In this document: positions 1 to 8,202 of the stretch, piece after piece | How the letters are laid out: each line of letters begins with the position of its first letter | Numbering within the stretch: position 1 is the first letter of the stretch | Source: Caldilineaceae bacterium | Lineage (GTDB): Bacteria > Chloroflexota > Anaerolineae > Caldilineales > Caldilineaceae | Direction: 5' to 3' | Assembly: GCA_022823185.1 (NCBI GenBank) | Contig: JAJDXQ010000025.1 | Location: forward strand, 124,001-188,000 | Length of the DNA stretch: 64,000 bases | The notes under the pieces: model-generated | Told to the model about the DNA's origin: nothing | The model's database searches: none | What the model saw: only the letters and a program-made list of their open reading frames with translations | Made by a program: the position numbers and the translations under genes

Positions 1-72
1 ATAGCATGGCTGGGATTATCCGATCCATTCGCGCTTAAGTTTAATGTCCGAGGACGGGGCCCAGTCCACCCC

Positions 73-2271
73 CTACGCGGGCTCGACGAAGACGCGCACG
101 TCGTAGAAGCTGGCTGAGGCGCCCATGTCGGTCTCGTCCTGCGGGGTGAGCTGGTTGACGTTGCGGCCGTCGGCGCTGTGTTTGTTCCACCAGATGCCGG
201 GGGCGAGGACCGTGCCGGCCATGATCTCTTCGGTGACGCGGGCGGTGAGCTCGACTTCGCCGAGCTCGTTCCAGACGCGCAGCCAGGCGCCCTCTTCGAT
301 GCGGCGGGCGGCCGCGTCCTGGGGGTGGATCCAGAGCAGGGGTTCCCGCTCGCGGCCGCGGAAACGCTCCAGATGCGAGAAGGAGGAGTTGAGGAATGAG
401 TGGGCCGGCGGCGAGATGCAGGCCAGCGACTGCGCGTCCTGGTTCGCCGGCGCGCTGCCGTTCTTTCTTTCCTCCCGCCTCGCCCCGCTCTCCTCGCTCT
501 TCGGGGGTGTGTAGGCGGGCAGAGGATCGTAGCCGTCCTGCGCCATGCGCTCGCTGTAGAATTCGCACTTGCCGCTTGGCGTGGGGAAGTTGCCCTCGGC
601 GAAGGGCAGATAAGGCTGGGGCAGGTTGAGACGCGCAAAACCTTTCTCCAGCAGAGCATCCCAGGTGACCGTTTCGTAGAGGGGATGGCGCTGCGCCTCG
701 ACGAAGTTGCGCAGGATGGTCTCGTCATCTTCGTAAAAGCCGCTGTCGGTGTAGCCCATGGCCTGCGCGAGGCCGCGGAAGATGGCGCTGTTGGGCCGCG
801 CTTCGCCCACGGGCGGGATCGCGGGCCGGTTGAGCGCCAGGTAATGATGGCCGTACATGCGTTGCAGGTCCCAGTGTTCGGCCTGCGTGGTGGCGGGCAG
901 AAGATAGTCCGCGTAGTCGGCGGTGTCGGTCTGGAAGTGTTCGAGGACGACGGTGAGCAGGTCCTCGCGCGCCAGGCCGGCGCGGACCGAAGACTGGTCG
1001 GGCGCGACGGCGGCGGGATTGCAGTTGTAGACGAAGAGCGCTTTCACCGGCGGGCCGGCCGCGTCGGGCGCGGGCTTGCGGTCCACGGGCCGGGGCGCGT
1101 AGTGCGCGGCGGCGAGGCGTGTTCGGTCGAGGCTGAGCGCGTCGCCGAGGCGGTTCATGTTGATGGTGCGGGGGAAGCGTCCGGCGAGAAGGTCGGGCCG
1201 CTGCAGCCCGCTCTTTTCGAGGTGGCGCAACTGCCCGCTGACGCTGAGCTGAATGCCGCCGCCCTGTTCCCGCCATGCGCCGACGAGCGCGGGAAGACAG
1301 GTGATGTTGCGCATTGCCATGCCGCCGCCGTAGTGGCGCTGCATGCCGTAGTTGACCCGGATCGCGGCCGGTTTCGTCGTGGCATAGTCCCGCGCCAGTT
1401 GGCGGATCCGCTCGGCGGGGATGCCGGTGATCTGCGCGGCCCGCTGCGGCGGCCACTCCTGGACGCGTTCGGCCAGCTGCTCGAAACCGACGGTATGGGC
1501 CATCACATAGTCGTGGTCGTGCAGCCCGGTGTTGACGATTTCGTGCATCATCGCCAGCGCGAGGGCCCCGTCGGCGCCGGGGCGAATGGGCAGCCACTCG
1601 TCGGCGGCCCTGGCGGTGCGGGTGCGGGCCGGGTCGATGACGATGACGCGCGCGCCCTGTTTGCGCGCCTGCTGGATGAAGGGCCACAGATGCAGGTTGC
1701 TCGTCAGGGTGTTACTGCCCCAGATCAGGATCAGGCGTGAGTGCGCGTAATCTTCCGGTTCGATTCCGATCGTTGCGCCGATTGAGTAGAGATAGCCTTC
1801 GAACCCGGCCTCGGAGCAGATCGTATACGCCAGGCGGCTGGCTCCCATCTGCTGGAAAAAGCGGTCGGACATGCAGTGTTGCTGCAGAAAGCCCATCGTC
1901 CCGCCGTAGGCATAGGGCAGAACCGCTTCCGCGCCCCATTCGTTGATGATGCCCTGCAGGCGCGCCGCGATCTCCGTCAGCGCCTCACTCCAGGAGATGC
2001 GCTCGAAGCGGCCGCTGCCTTTGGGCCCGACGCGACGCAACGGGTGGGTCAGCCTGTCGGCGTGATAGACGCGCTCGAGATAACGGTCGACCTTGCCGCA
2101 GAGGGCGCCCTGCGTCACCGGGTGGTCGGCATGGCCCCAGATATCCAGCGCCCGCTCGTTTGCGCGGTCCACAGCGATCTGCCAGCTGCATGTATCGGGG
2201 CAGTCGTGCGGGCAGGCGCCGGTCACGATGCGGACGGATTGGTTCTCTGCGTAGAGGGCGAGTTTCGACAT
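73..2271 (-). CDS. Molybdopterin-dependent oxidoreductase (DMSO-reductase/BisC family)
   Basis: About 732 aa. It should bind a [4Fe-4S] cluster and bis-MGD molybdenum or tungsten cofactor and carry out a two-electron redox reaction; the substrate cannot be read from sequence. The N-terminus has the cluster ligands C20, C24, C28 and C58 (motif CPHDCPDTC). [12 protein letters not shown] segment follows where the metal-ligand loop is expected, and an '[13 protein letters not shown]' C-terminal molydopterin-dinucleotide-binding domain ends the protein. The open frame extends to 2571, with an alternative ATG at 2346, but that extension is unconserved-looking, so I start just before the cysteine motif; neither start has a good Shine-Dalgarno. 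No Tat signal is evident, suggesting a cytoplasmic enzyme. A charged insertion ([15 protein letters not shown]..., about 435-505) interrupts the C-terminal domain and looks repeat-derived. Confidence 0.85.
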   Translation of the reverse strand: MSKLALYAENQSVRIVTGACPHDCPDTCSWQIAVDRANERALDIWGHADHPVTQGALCGKVDRYLERVYHADRLTHPLRRVGPKGSGRFERISWSEALTEIAARLQGIINEWGAEAVLPYAYGGTMGFLQQHCMSDRFFQQMGASRLAYTICSEAGFEGYLYSIGATIGIEPEDYAHSRLILIWGSNTLTSNLHLWPFIQQARKQGARVIVIDPARTRTARAADEWLPIRPGADGALALAMMHEIVNTGLHDHDYVMAHTVGFEQLAERVQEWPPQRAAQITGIPAERIRQLARDYATTKPAAIRVNYGMQRHYGGGMAMRNITCLPALVGAWREQGGGIQLSVSGQLRHLEKSGLQRPDLLAGRFPRTINMNRLGDALSLDRTRLAAAHYAPRPVDRKPAPDAAGPPVKALFVYNCNPAAVAPDQSSVRAGLAREDLLTVVLEHFQTDTADYADYLLPATTQAEHWDLQRMYGHHYLALNRPAIPPVGEARPNSAIFRGLAQAMGYTDSGFYEDDETILRNFVEAQRHPLYETVTWDALLEKGFARLNLPQPYLPFAEGNFPTPSGKCEFYSERMAQDGYDPLPAYTPPKSEESGARREERKNGSAPANQDAQSLACISPPAHSFLNSSFSHLERFRGREREPLLWIHPQDAAARRIEEGAWLRVWNELGEVELTARVTEEIMAGTVLAPGIWWNKHSADGRNVNQLTPQDETDMGASASFYDVRVFVEPA

Positions 2272-2696
2272 GGCTTTGGCTCGTAGACGGTCGTCGGCGT
2301 TGGGCCGCTCAACGGGCCCTGCGTCGAACTGCTGGTGTTGGGGCATCAGTGTAGCAGTGAATTTGCGCAGGGCGAAATTAGACTGCGGCGGCCCGAATGG
2401 ATATGATAGGCGGGTTGCGCTGCGTCCAGGGCACAGTGCGCGGGGATGTGTGGCATCAGCATGTTTCAGCCGGATGGTTCGCCGGTAGCCGGCGCGGAGG
2501 ATGGGGGCTATGGGGGAAGGGAAAGCGGCAGTGGCGGGGATCATGCAAACTGCACAAACAAAGATAGGCAATCGTTATTCGGATTGTCCAAGAGTGCGCT
2601 GGCGGTCGCGGGGTATACTACAACAGTTATCGTTCTATCGACATATTCTCAGGTCAAAATGGACCCCACGCCATCTGTGAAAGGATCAAGTAAGGA
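2272..2696. other. Divergent intergenic region between molybdoenzyme and glnA
   Basis: This non-coding stretch separates two divergent genes. A TATACT hexamer at 2614-2619 is a possible -10 for glnA, but I see no convincing -35 at the right distance. An 84-codon frame (2446-2700) starting MCGI overlaps glnA and has no family features, so it is not called. Confidence 0.4.
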
Positions 2697-4112
2697 ATGA
2701 AACTCAACGTAAGTTCAATTGAAGATCTGAACAGCGCGATTCAGGACAACGGCATTCAGATGGTGGATGTCAAGTTTACCGATCTGTTCGGTCAGTGGCA
2801 CCACTTCACAATGCCGGTTGAAGAGTTTGACGCGGATGACGCGGTCAATGAGGGGCTGGGCTTTGACGGCTCTTCGATTCGCGGCTTCCAGAGCATCGAG
2901 AACAGCGACATGGTGCTGCGGTTGGATCCCTCAACCGCGATCATCGACCCGATCTGCGCCATGCCCACGCTGAGCGCGATCTGCAACGTCCATGACCCGC
3001 TTTCGGGCGAAGCCTACAGCCGCGACCCGCGCAACGTCGCCGGCAAAGCGGTCCGCTATGTTGAATCTGATGGCATTGCCGACACCGTCTTTGTCGGGCC
3101 GGAAGCCGAGTTTTTCATCTTTGACGGTGTTTCCTATGATGCAGGCCGCCACACCGCCGGTTACTACGTGGACAGTGTGGAGGCGCCATGGAACTCGGGC
3201 GAGATGGGTTTAGGCCATTCGGTGGGCCTTAAGAGGGGTTACTTCCCGGTTTCTCCCTATGATACGCTGCAGGACGTCCGTTCCGAGATGACGCGCAAGA
3301 TGATCGATGCGGGCATTGATATCGAAGTGCATCACCATGAGGTGGGTACGGCAGGCCAGGCTGAAATCGACATGAAGTTCAAGCCGCTCCTGCAGATGGC
3401 CGACCAGGTACAGCTGTATAAATACATTATCAAGAACGTCGCCAAGGACAACGAGAAGACGGTCACGTTCATGCCGAAGCCGCTTTTCGAGGATAACGGT
3501 TCGGGCATGCACACGCACCTGAGTTTTTGGAAGGACGGCGTGCCGCTGTTCGCCGGTGACCAGTACGCCGGACTCAGCGAGATGGCCCTGCACTTTACGG
3601 GCGGACTGCTGAAGCACATCAATTCGCTGCTGGCCTTCTGCGCCCCCCTGACCAACAGCTACCGGCGCCTGGTTCCCGGTTATGAGGCCCCGGTGGTCGT
3701 GGCCTACTCCGCCCGCAACCGTTCCGCGGCCTGCCGCATCCCGATGTACAGCCAGTCGCCGAACAGCAAGCGCATCGAATTCCGCTGCCCCGACCCCGGC
3801 GCGAACCCGTACCTGGCTTTCGCGGCGATGGTGATGGCGGGCATGGACGGCATCAAGAACCAGATTGATCCCGGCGATCCAGCCGAGATTGATTTGTACG
3901 AAGAGGATGTCCTGAAAGAGGTGGAGATGGTGAAGGGCAGCCTGGGCGAGGTGCTGGACGCGCTCGAGGAAGACAACGACTACCTGCTCGAAGGCGGCGT
4001 CTTTACCCCGGACCTGCTGGATGCGTACATTGAGTACAAGCGGTTGGAAGAGGTGGATGCAGTGCGGCTGCGACCGCATCCGCAGGAATTCGTGATGTAC
4101 TACGGCATCTAG
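2697..4112 (+). CDS. glnA: Glutamine synthetase type I (GSI-beta-like)
   Basis: 471 aa, the usual length for GSI. It makes glutamine from glutamate, ammonia and ATP in the cytoplasm as a dodecamer. Visible signatures are [10 protein letters not shown] near the N-terminus, the metal-binding [21 protein letters not shown], the ATP-binding [18 protein letters not shown] and NRSAACRIP. The segment IDLYEEDV near the C-terminus aligns by position with the adenylylation tyrosine region of enterobacterial GSI-beta, and the protein ends with the typical [18 protein letters not shown] at 2681-2685 and AAGG directly before the ATG support the start. A strong intrinsic terminator follows, so this gene is transcriptionally separate from the second glnA. 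Adenylylation control is inferred only from the tyrosine. Confidence 0.97.
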   Translation: MKLNVSSIEDLNSAIQDNGIQMVDVKFTDLFGQWHHFTMPVEEFDADDAVNEGLGFDGSSIRGFQSIENSDMVLRLDPSTAIIDPICAMPTLSAICNVHDPLSGEAYSRDPRNVAGKAVRYVESDGIADTVFVGPEAEFFIFDGVSYDAGRHTAGYYVDSVEAPWNSGEMGLGHSVGLKRGYFPVSPYDTLQDVRSEMTRKMIDAGIDIEVHHHEVGTAGQAEIDMKFKPLLQMADQVQLYKYIIKNVAKDNEKTVTFMPKPLFEDNGSGMHTHLSFWKDGVPLFAGDQYAGLSEMALHFTGGLLKHINSLLAFCAPLTNSYRRLVPGYEAPVVVAYSARNRSAACRIPMYSQSPNSKRIEFRCPDPGANPYLAFAAMVMAGMDGIKNQIDPGDPAEIDLYEEDVLKEVEMVKGSLGEVLDALEEDNDYLLEGGVFTPDLLDAYIEYKRLEEVDAVRLRPHPQEFVMYYGI

Positions 4113-4137
4113 AGTTGGGCCGAACGTAATTGACGAC

Positions 4138-4180
4138 AAGGGGGCGGCGCGGCGCATTGTGTCTGCCCCCTTTTTCTTTC
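4138..4180 (+). terminator. Intrinsic terminator after first glnA
   Basis: Perfect 8-bp stem AAGGGGGC (4138-4145) with GCCCCCTT (4165-4172), followed by TTTCTTTC. It sits 25 bp after the glnA stop. Confidence 0.85.
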
Positions 4181-4222
4181 ATACCTCAGGTTGCGGGGTT
4201 TTCAGTTGTCAGCCGTGGATTT

Positions 4223-4251
4223 TTGGAATCTGGTTGCCGTTTCGATAAGAT
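4223..4251 (+). promoter_or_regulatory. Sigma-70-type promoter for second glnA
   Basis: TTGGAA (4223-4228), 17-bp spacer, TAAGAT (4246-4251). It lies 38 bp upstream of the second glnA start and downstream of the terminator of the first. Confidence 0.55.
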
Positions 4252-4289
4252 TCTGACGACTGGGAACTATCTGAAAGGGGAAGGCAAAT

Positions 4290-5651
4290 ATGCTCCTGGA
4301 TGCATTTGGCGACGAAAAACTGATGGAGACGCTGGAAAGGATCGACGACACGATCAAACGACACAATGTCCGCTTTGTGCGTCTTCAGTTCAGCGATATC
4401 ATGGGCATTGTCAAGCAGGTAACGATCCCGATCGATCTTTGGGATCGCGCGGTCGAAAACGGTGTTTGGTTCGACGGCAGCTCGATTGAAGGGTTCGCGC
4501 GCGTCGCTGAGAGCGACATGTATCTGGTTCCGGATCTGGATACGTTCATGCCGATCCCTTGGGAGATGGAGCTGTCCACGGCGCGCGTTGTCTGCGATGT
4601 CTTCACCCCCAGCGGGGACCCCTTCGCCGGCGATCCCCGTTATATACTGCGCCGGCAGTTGGAGCGAGCCAAAAATCTGGGTTTCGACTTTCTCGTGGGC
4701 CCGGAGTTGGAGTTCTTTTTGTTTCGGCGTCACCCGGATAACAGCCTTTACCCCCTGACGCCCCATGACGAAGCGGGCTATTTCGACGTGAGCTCGGATT
4801 CGGCGCATGGTGTGCGCCGCCAGATGGTCGATGCGCTCAATGCCCTGGGCATCAAGGTAGAGGCCTCTCACCATGAGGTTGCGAGCGGGCAGAATGAGAT
4901 CGACTTCCAGTACGGGCCCGCGCTGGCTGCGGCGGACAACACGATCTCCTTACGGACGACGCTCAAAGCGATTGCGCAGAAGAACGGTCTTCACTGCACC
5001 TTTATGCCCAAGCCGATCACGGGGGTCAATGGCTCCGGGATGCACGTCCATCAGAGTCTCTGGCGTCATGGCGAAGAAGAAACCTGCATGTACGACGCGG
5101 ATGATGAGTATGGCTTGAGCAAGACCGCGCTGCATTTTATCGCGGGCCAGCTTGCGCACGCGGCGGCGATCACCCCGATCATCGCGCCGCTGGTGAACAG
5201 TTACAAGCGGCTGGTGCCCGGTTATGAGGCGCCGGTTTATGTTTCCTGGGGCCGCACGAACCGGAGCGCGCTGATCCGCATACCCCGCGTCAATCCCAAT
5301 CGGACGCAGAGCACGCGTTGCGAACTGCGCTGCCCTGACCCGAGCGCGAATCCCTACCTTGCGTTCGCCGTCATGCTGGCTGCCGGTCTCGACGGCATCG
5401 AGCGCCAGCTGGATCCGCCGCTGCCGGCCGAGGAGGATCTCTACCAGATGAACGGCGACCGTTCCGGCCTGGAGACGTTGCCCGGCAACCTGGGCGAGGC
5501 GTTGGAGGCGCTGCGCCAGGACGACGTGGTGCAGGAGGCGCTGGGCCAGCATGTTATCGAACGTTATGTCGAGGCGAAGACGCTGGAGTGGGACAGCTAC
5601 CGCAACTATGTGACGCGGTGGGAGTTGGACCGCTACCTGGGCGTGTATTAG
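4290..5651 (+). CDS. glnA: Glutamine synthetase type I (GSI-alpha-like)
   Basis: 453 aa. A second ATP-dependent glutamate-ammonia ligase of clearly different subtype from the gene just upstream. It shows WFDGSSIEGF, GPELEFFLF, HHEVASGQNEIDFQYG, KPITGVNGSGMHVHQSLW and NRSALIRIP. The C-terminus VTRWELDRYLGVY is typical of GSI-alpha enzymes, which are shorter than GSI-beta, not adenylylated and controlled mainly by feedback or protein partners (family knowledge). AAGGGGAAGG directly upstream is a clear ribosome-binding site for the ATG at 4290. It has its own promoter, so the two synthetases could respond to different nitrogen signals. Confidence 0.96.
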   Translation: MLLDAFGDEKLMETLERIDDTIKRHNVRFVRLQFSDIMGIVKQVTIPIDLWDRAVENGVWFDGSSIEGFARVAESDMYLVPDLDTFMPIPWEMELSTARVVCDVFTPSGDPFAGDPRYILRRQLERAKNLGFDFLVGPELEFFLFRRHPDNSLYPLTPHDEAGYFDVSSDSAHGVRRQMVDALNALGIKVEASHHEVASGQNEIDFQYGPALAAADNTISLRTTLKAIAQKNGLHCTFMPKPITGVNGSGMHVHQSLWRHGEEETCMYDADDEYGLSKTALHFIAGQLAHAAAITPIIAPLVNSYKRLVPGYEAPVYVSWGRTNRSALIRIPRVNPNRTQSTRCELRCPDPSANPYLAFAVMLAAGLDGIERQLDPPLPAEEDLYQMNGDRSGLETLPGNLGEALEALRQDDVVQEALGQHVIERYVEAKTLEWDSYRNYVTRWELDRYLGVY

Positions 5652-6096
5652 CGATCAACCGCGGGCGGACGCCGACTTTGACGGCAGGCAACGGAATCTT
5701 CGTCTCTCATGGGGCAACCGGCGCCTGGGAGGGCCGGCGGCGTTTTCGCGGCAGCCGGCGGGCAGTTAATCGCCTGTACGGCAACTTCCGCATGTTTATT
5801 TCGACGTCGTCTGTGACGCGCGCCCGGGCCCGCTTGCCCGCTGCCTGACGGTCGTCAACCGTGCCTCGCCCGGATCTGGAGAAACTGAATCGCGGAAAAA
5901 GTGGACAAACAGCGCAATCAGCGTTACAATGGAGGGAGTAACTGAATTAGAGGGGCGGGCTTGGCTGCCGGCAGGAGCGATGATGCAAGCGGCGGCTGAA
6001 GGGTGAAAGGATCTCCCAACATTTCATCCACTGCTCGCACTGCGCGTATATGTTGAACGTTAATACATGGTAGATTTTCGCGCTGGGAGCTGTTAC
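5652..6096. other. Intergenic region upstream of RNase J
   Basis: No coding signal is evident. It contains the RNase J promoter (5902-5930) in its second half; 5652-5890 is GC-rich with nothing I recognise. Confidence 0.5.
5902..5930 (+). promoter_or_regulatory. Sigma-70-type promoter for RNase J
   Basis: TGGACA (5902-5907), 17-bp spacer, TACAAT (5925-5930). Transcription from here would give a leader of about 240 nt before the RNase J start. Confidence 0.6.
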
Positions 6097-6137
6097 TGCC
6101 CGGCGTTTTTATGTTAGACGAAAAACGCAGCAGGGCA
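6097..6137 (+). promoter_or_regulatory. Leader hairpin upstream of RNase J
   Basis: Stem TGCCC (6097-6101) with GGGCA (6133-6137) encloses a perfect GCGTTTTT (6103-6110) / AAAAACGC (6121-6128) stem with a 10-nt loop. It lies 38 nt upstream of the start codon, within the predicted leader. No T-run follows, so it is more likely an mRNA processing or regulatory structure than a terminator. Confidence 0.5.
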
Positions 6138-6175
6138 GGCGTCTGGTCTGCAATGCTTTTCAAAGGAGAAATCGA

Positions 6176-7903
6176 ATGGACCAAACGGATACAGCCATTG
6201 CCGAAGCGGACCGTCCGCGCGCGGACGAAGCCGCTACGACTCAATTGCGTGTGATACCCCTGGGCGGGCTGGGCGGAATCGGAAAAAACATGATGCTGCT
6301 GGAGTCCGGCGAGAACATCCTCATCGTGGACGCCGGCCTGATGTTCCCAGACAGCGATATGCACGGCGTGGATGTCGTGATACCGGAGGCCGAATATCTT
6401 CTGGATCGACTGGACTGGCTGCGCGGCATCGTGCTGACGCACGGGCATGAGGATCACATCGGGGCGTTGCCCTATCTGATCGATCAGGGTTTGGACGCGC
6501 CGGTTTATGCCACCGCGCTGACGAAGGGCCTGCTGCAGGGCAAACTGTCGGAACATGGGTTGCTGGCCCAGACAGAGCTGCATACGGTGACGGAAAATGA
6601 TGTCATCACACTGGAACCGTTTACGATTGAGTTTTTCCACACGTGCCACAGCTTTCCGGACAGTGTTGGCGTCAGCGTGTCGACGCCGGCCGGGCGGGTG
6701 ATTCTCACGAGCGATTACAAGTTTGACGAGACGCCGGTGGACGGCAAGTTGACCGAGGTGGAGAAGCTGCGGCGCTGGGGCGATGAGGGAGTCCTGCTGC
6801 TGTTGGGTGACAGCACAAATATCGAGGCAGAAGGCAGCACGCCCAGCGAGACCAAAGTCGAGGAGACGCTTGATGACATCTTTTCACAGGTGGATGGGCG
6901 GGTGATTCTGGCAACTTTCGCCAGCAATATCAGCCGGGTGCAGCAGATCATCACAATTTCTCGCAAGCACGGACGGCGGGTCGGGATGATCGGGCGCTCG
7001 ATGATCAACAACGTTAAGATCGCGATCGGTCTCGGCTACCTGGATATCCGGCAGGACGAGCTTTTGACCGCCAAAGAGATGGAGGAGTTGCCCTCGGGCC
7101 AGGTGACGATCATCGCGACCGGCAGCCAGGGGGAGCCGACCAGCGCCATGGTGCGCATGAGCCTGGGCGACCAGCGCCAGATCAGCCTGCGCCAGGGGGA
7201 CACCGTCGTCCTGAGCGCGACGCCGATCCCCGGCAACGAGGAGCTGTTCAACCGCACGGTGGACAATCTGTACCGGCGCGGGGCCCGGGTCTTCTATCAC
7301 GAACTGTCGGACGATGTCCACGTCAGCGGTCATGGCGGCAAGGAGGACTACAGGCGGATGCTGGAGTTGGTGCGGCCGCGCTATTTCTTCCCTGTGCATG
7401 GCGCCTACCGGCATCTTGTCCTGCATGGCGAGCTGGCGCAGGAGGTTGGTTTGGCCGCGGAGAACGTCTTCGTGGTGGAAGATGGGCAGGTGGTCGAGTT
7501 CGGTCGATTCGCGGACGAGACCGATGCGATTCAGGGGCGGCTGGGCGAACGCGTGAGCGCCAACCATGTCTTTGTTGACGGGTTGGGCGTCGGCGACATT
7601 GGCAGCGTTGTTCTGCGCGACCGGCGCCATCTGGGAAGTGACGGCTTTCTCGTGTGTATCGTGGCATTGGACGAGTTCGACGGCTCGATCCTCTATGGGC
7701 CGGAGATCATCAGCCGGGGTTTTGTTTATATACGGGACAATGAGGGGTTGATACTGCGGGCGGAGGAGATTGTGCGCAAGGAGGTCAAGGGTAAGATTTC
7801 GCCCACAGCGCTCTCCCGGCGCGTTCGAAACGCTTTGGCCACCTTCTGCAGCAATGAGATGGGACGGAGGCCGATGATTCTGCCTGTGGTGATGCAGGTG
7901 TAG
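6176..7903 (+). CDS. rnj: Ribonuclease J
   Basis: 575 aa, close to typical RNase J (about 555). A metallo-beta-lactamase/beta-CASP ribonuclease with endonucleolytic and 5'-3' exonucleolytic activity in mRNA decay and rRNA maturation. The zinc motif HGHEDH is at residues 89-94; GLGGIGKNMM and DAGLMFPDSDMHGVD match the RNase J N-terminus. The beta-CASP segment (LATFASNISRVQQI) and the HGAYRHL region follow, and a C-terminal domain of about 100 aa ends the protein. The ATG follows CAAAGGAG with good spacing. The N-terminal ~20 aa acidic extension is not conserved in the family. Promoter, leader hairpin and a downstream terminator make this a single-gene transcript. Confidence 0.96.
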   Translation: MDQTDTAIAEADRPRADEAATTQLRVIPLGGLGGIGKNMMLLESGENILIVDAGLMFPDSDMHGVDVVIPEAEYLLDRLDWLRGIVLTHGHEDHIGALPYLIDQGLDAPVYATALTKGLLQGKLSEHGLLAQTELHTVTENDVITLEPFTIEFFHTCHSFPDSVGVSVSTPAGRVILTSDYKFDETPVDGKLTEVEKLRRWGDEGVLLLLGDSTNIEAEGSTPSETKVEETLDDIFSQVDGRVILATFASNISRVQQIITISRKHGRRVGMIGRSMINNVKIAIGLGYLDIRQDELLTAKEMEELPSGQVTIIATGSQGEPTSAMVRMSLGDQRQISLRQGDTVVLSATPIPGNEELFNRTVDNLYRRGARVFYHELSDDVHVSGHGGKEDYRRMLELVRPRYFFPVHGAYRHLVLHGELAQEVGLAAENVFVVEDGQVVEFGRFADETDAIQGRLGERVSANHVFVDGLGVGDIGSVVLRDRRHLGSDGFLVCIVALDEFDGSILYGPEIISRGFVYIRDNEGLILRAEEIVRKEVKGKISPTALSRRVRNALATFCSNEMGRRPMILPVVMQV

Positions 7904-7996
7904 GCGTGAGCCGCAAAGGAAGCGGCGGGGTGTAATAAAGCAGGCTCTCACGGAAAGTGAGCCGCCACAGAGGATACGTTATTGCGATGGGAAGAC

Positions 7997-8050
7997 GCCC
8001 GCGTTTCGGTTGCGAAACGCGGGCAAAACGTATTGGCTGCATAACGTTTT
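7997..8050 (+). terminator. Terminator after RNase J
   Basis: Perfect 12-bp stem GCCCGCGTTTCG (7997-8008) / CGAAACGCGGGC (8013-8024) with a GTTG loop. A second inverted repeat AAAACGT (8025-8031) / ACGTTTT (8044-8050) follows and runs into a T-tract. Confidence 0.75.
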
Positions 8051-8202
8051 TTTGGTAGAAGCTGATTGGTGAAATCGCCGTTCGTTGATATACTGTGTCG
8101 GGAACGTTTGTTCTTGCTCCGCGCGAAGTGGAGGGCGTATTCTGACTCCGGAAAGGTTCGTGCCGTTGTCCGCCGCGAGCCGCGACACACCCCGACTGCT
8201 CT

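Noticed and set aside
400..1740. Long frame antisense to the molybdoenzyme
   Set aside because: Shadow of a GC-rich gene; no motifs, while the opposite strand has clear cluster ligands.
2446..2700. 84-codon frame starting MCGI, like class II glutamine amidotransferases
   Set aside because: Similarity stops after four residues, composition is poor and it overlaps the glnA start.
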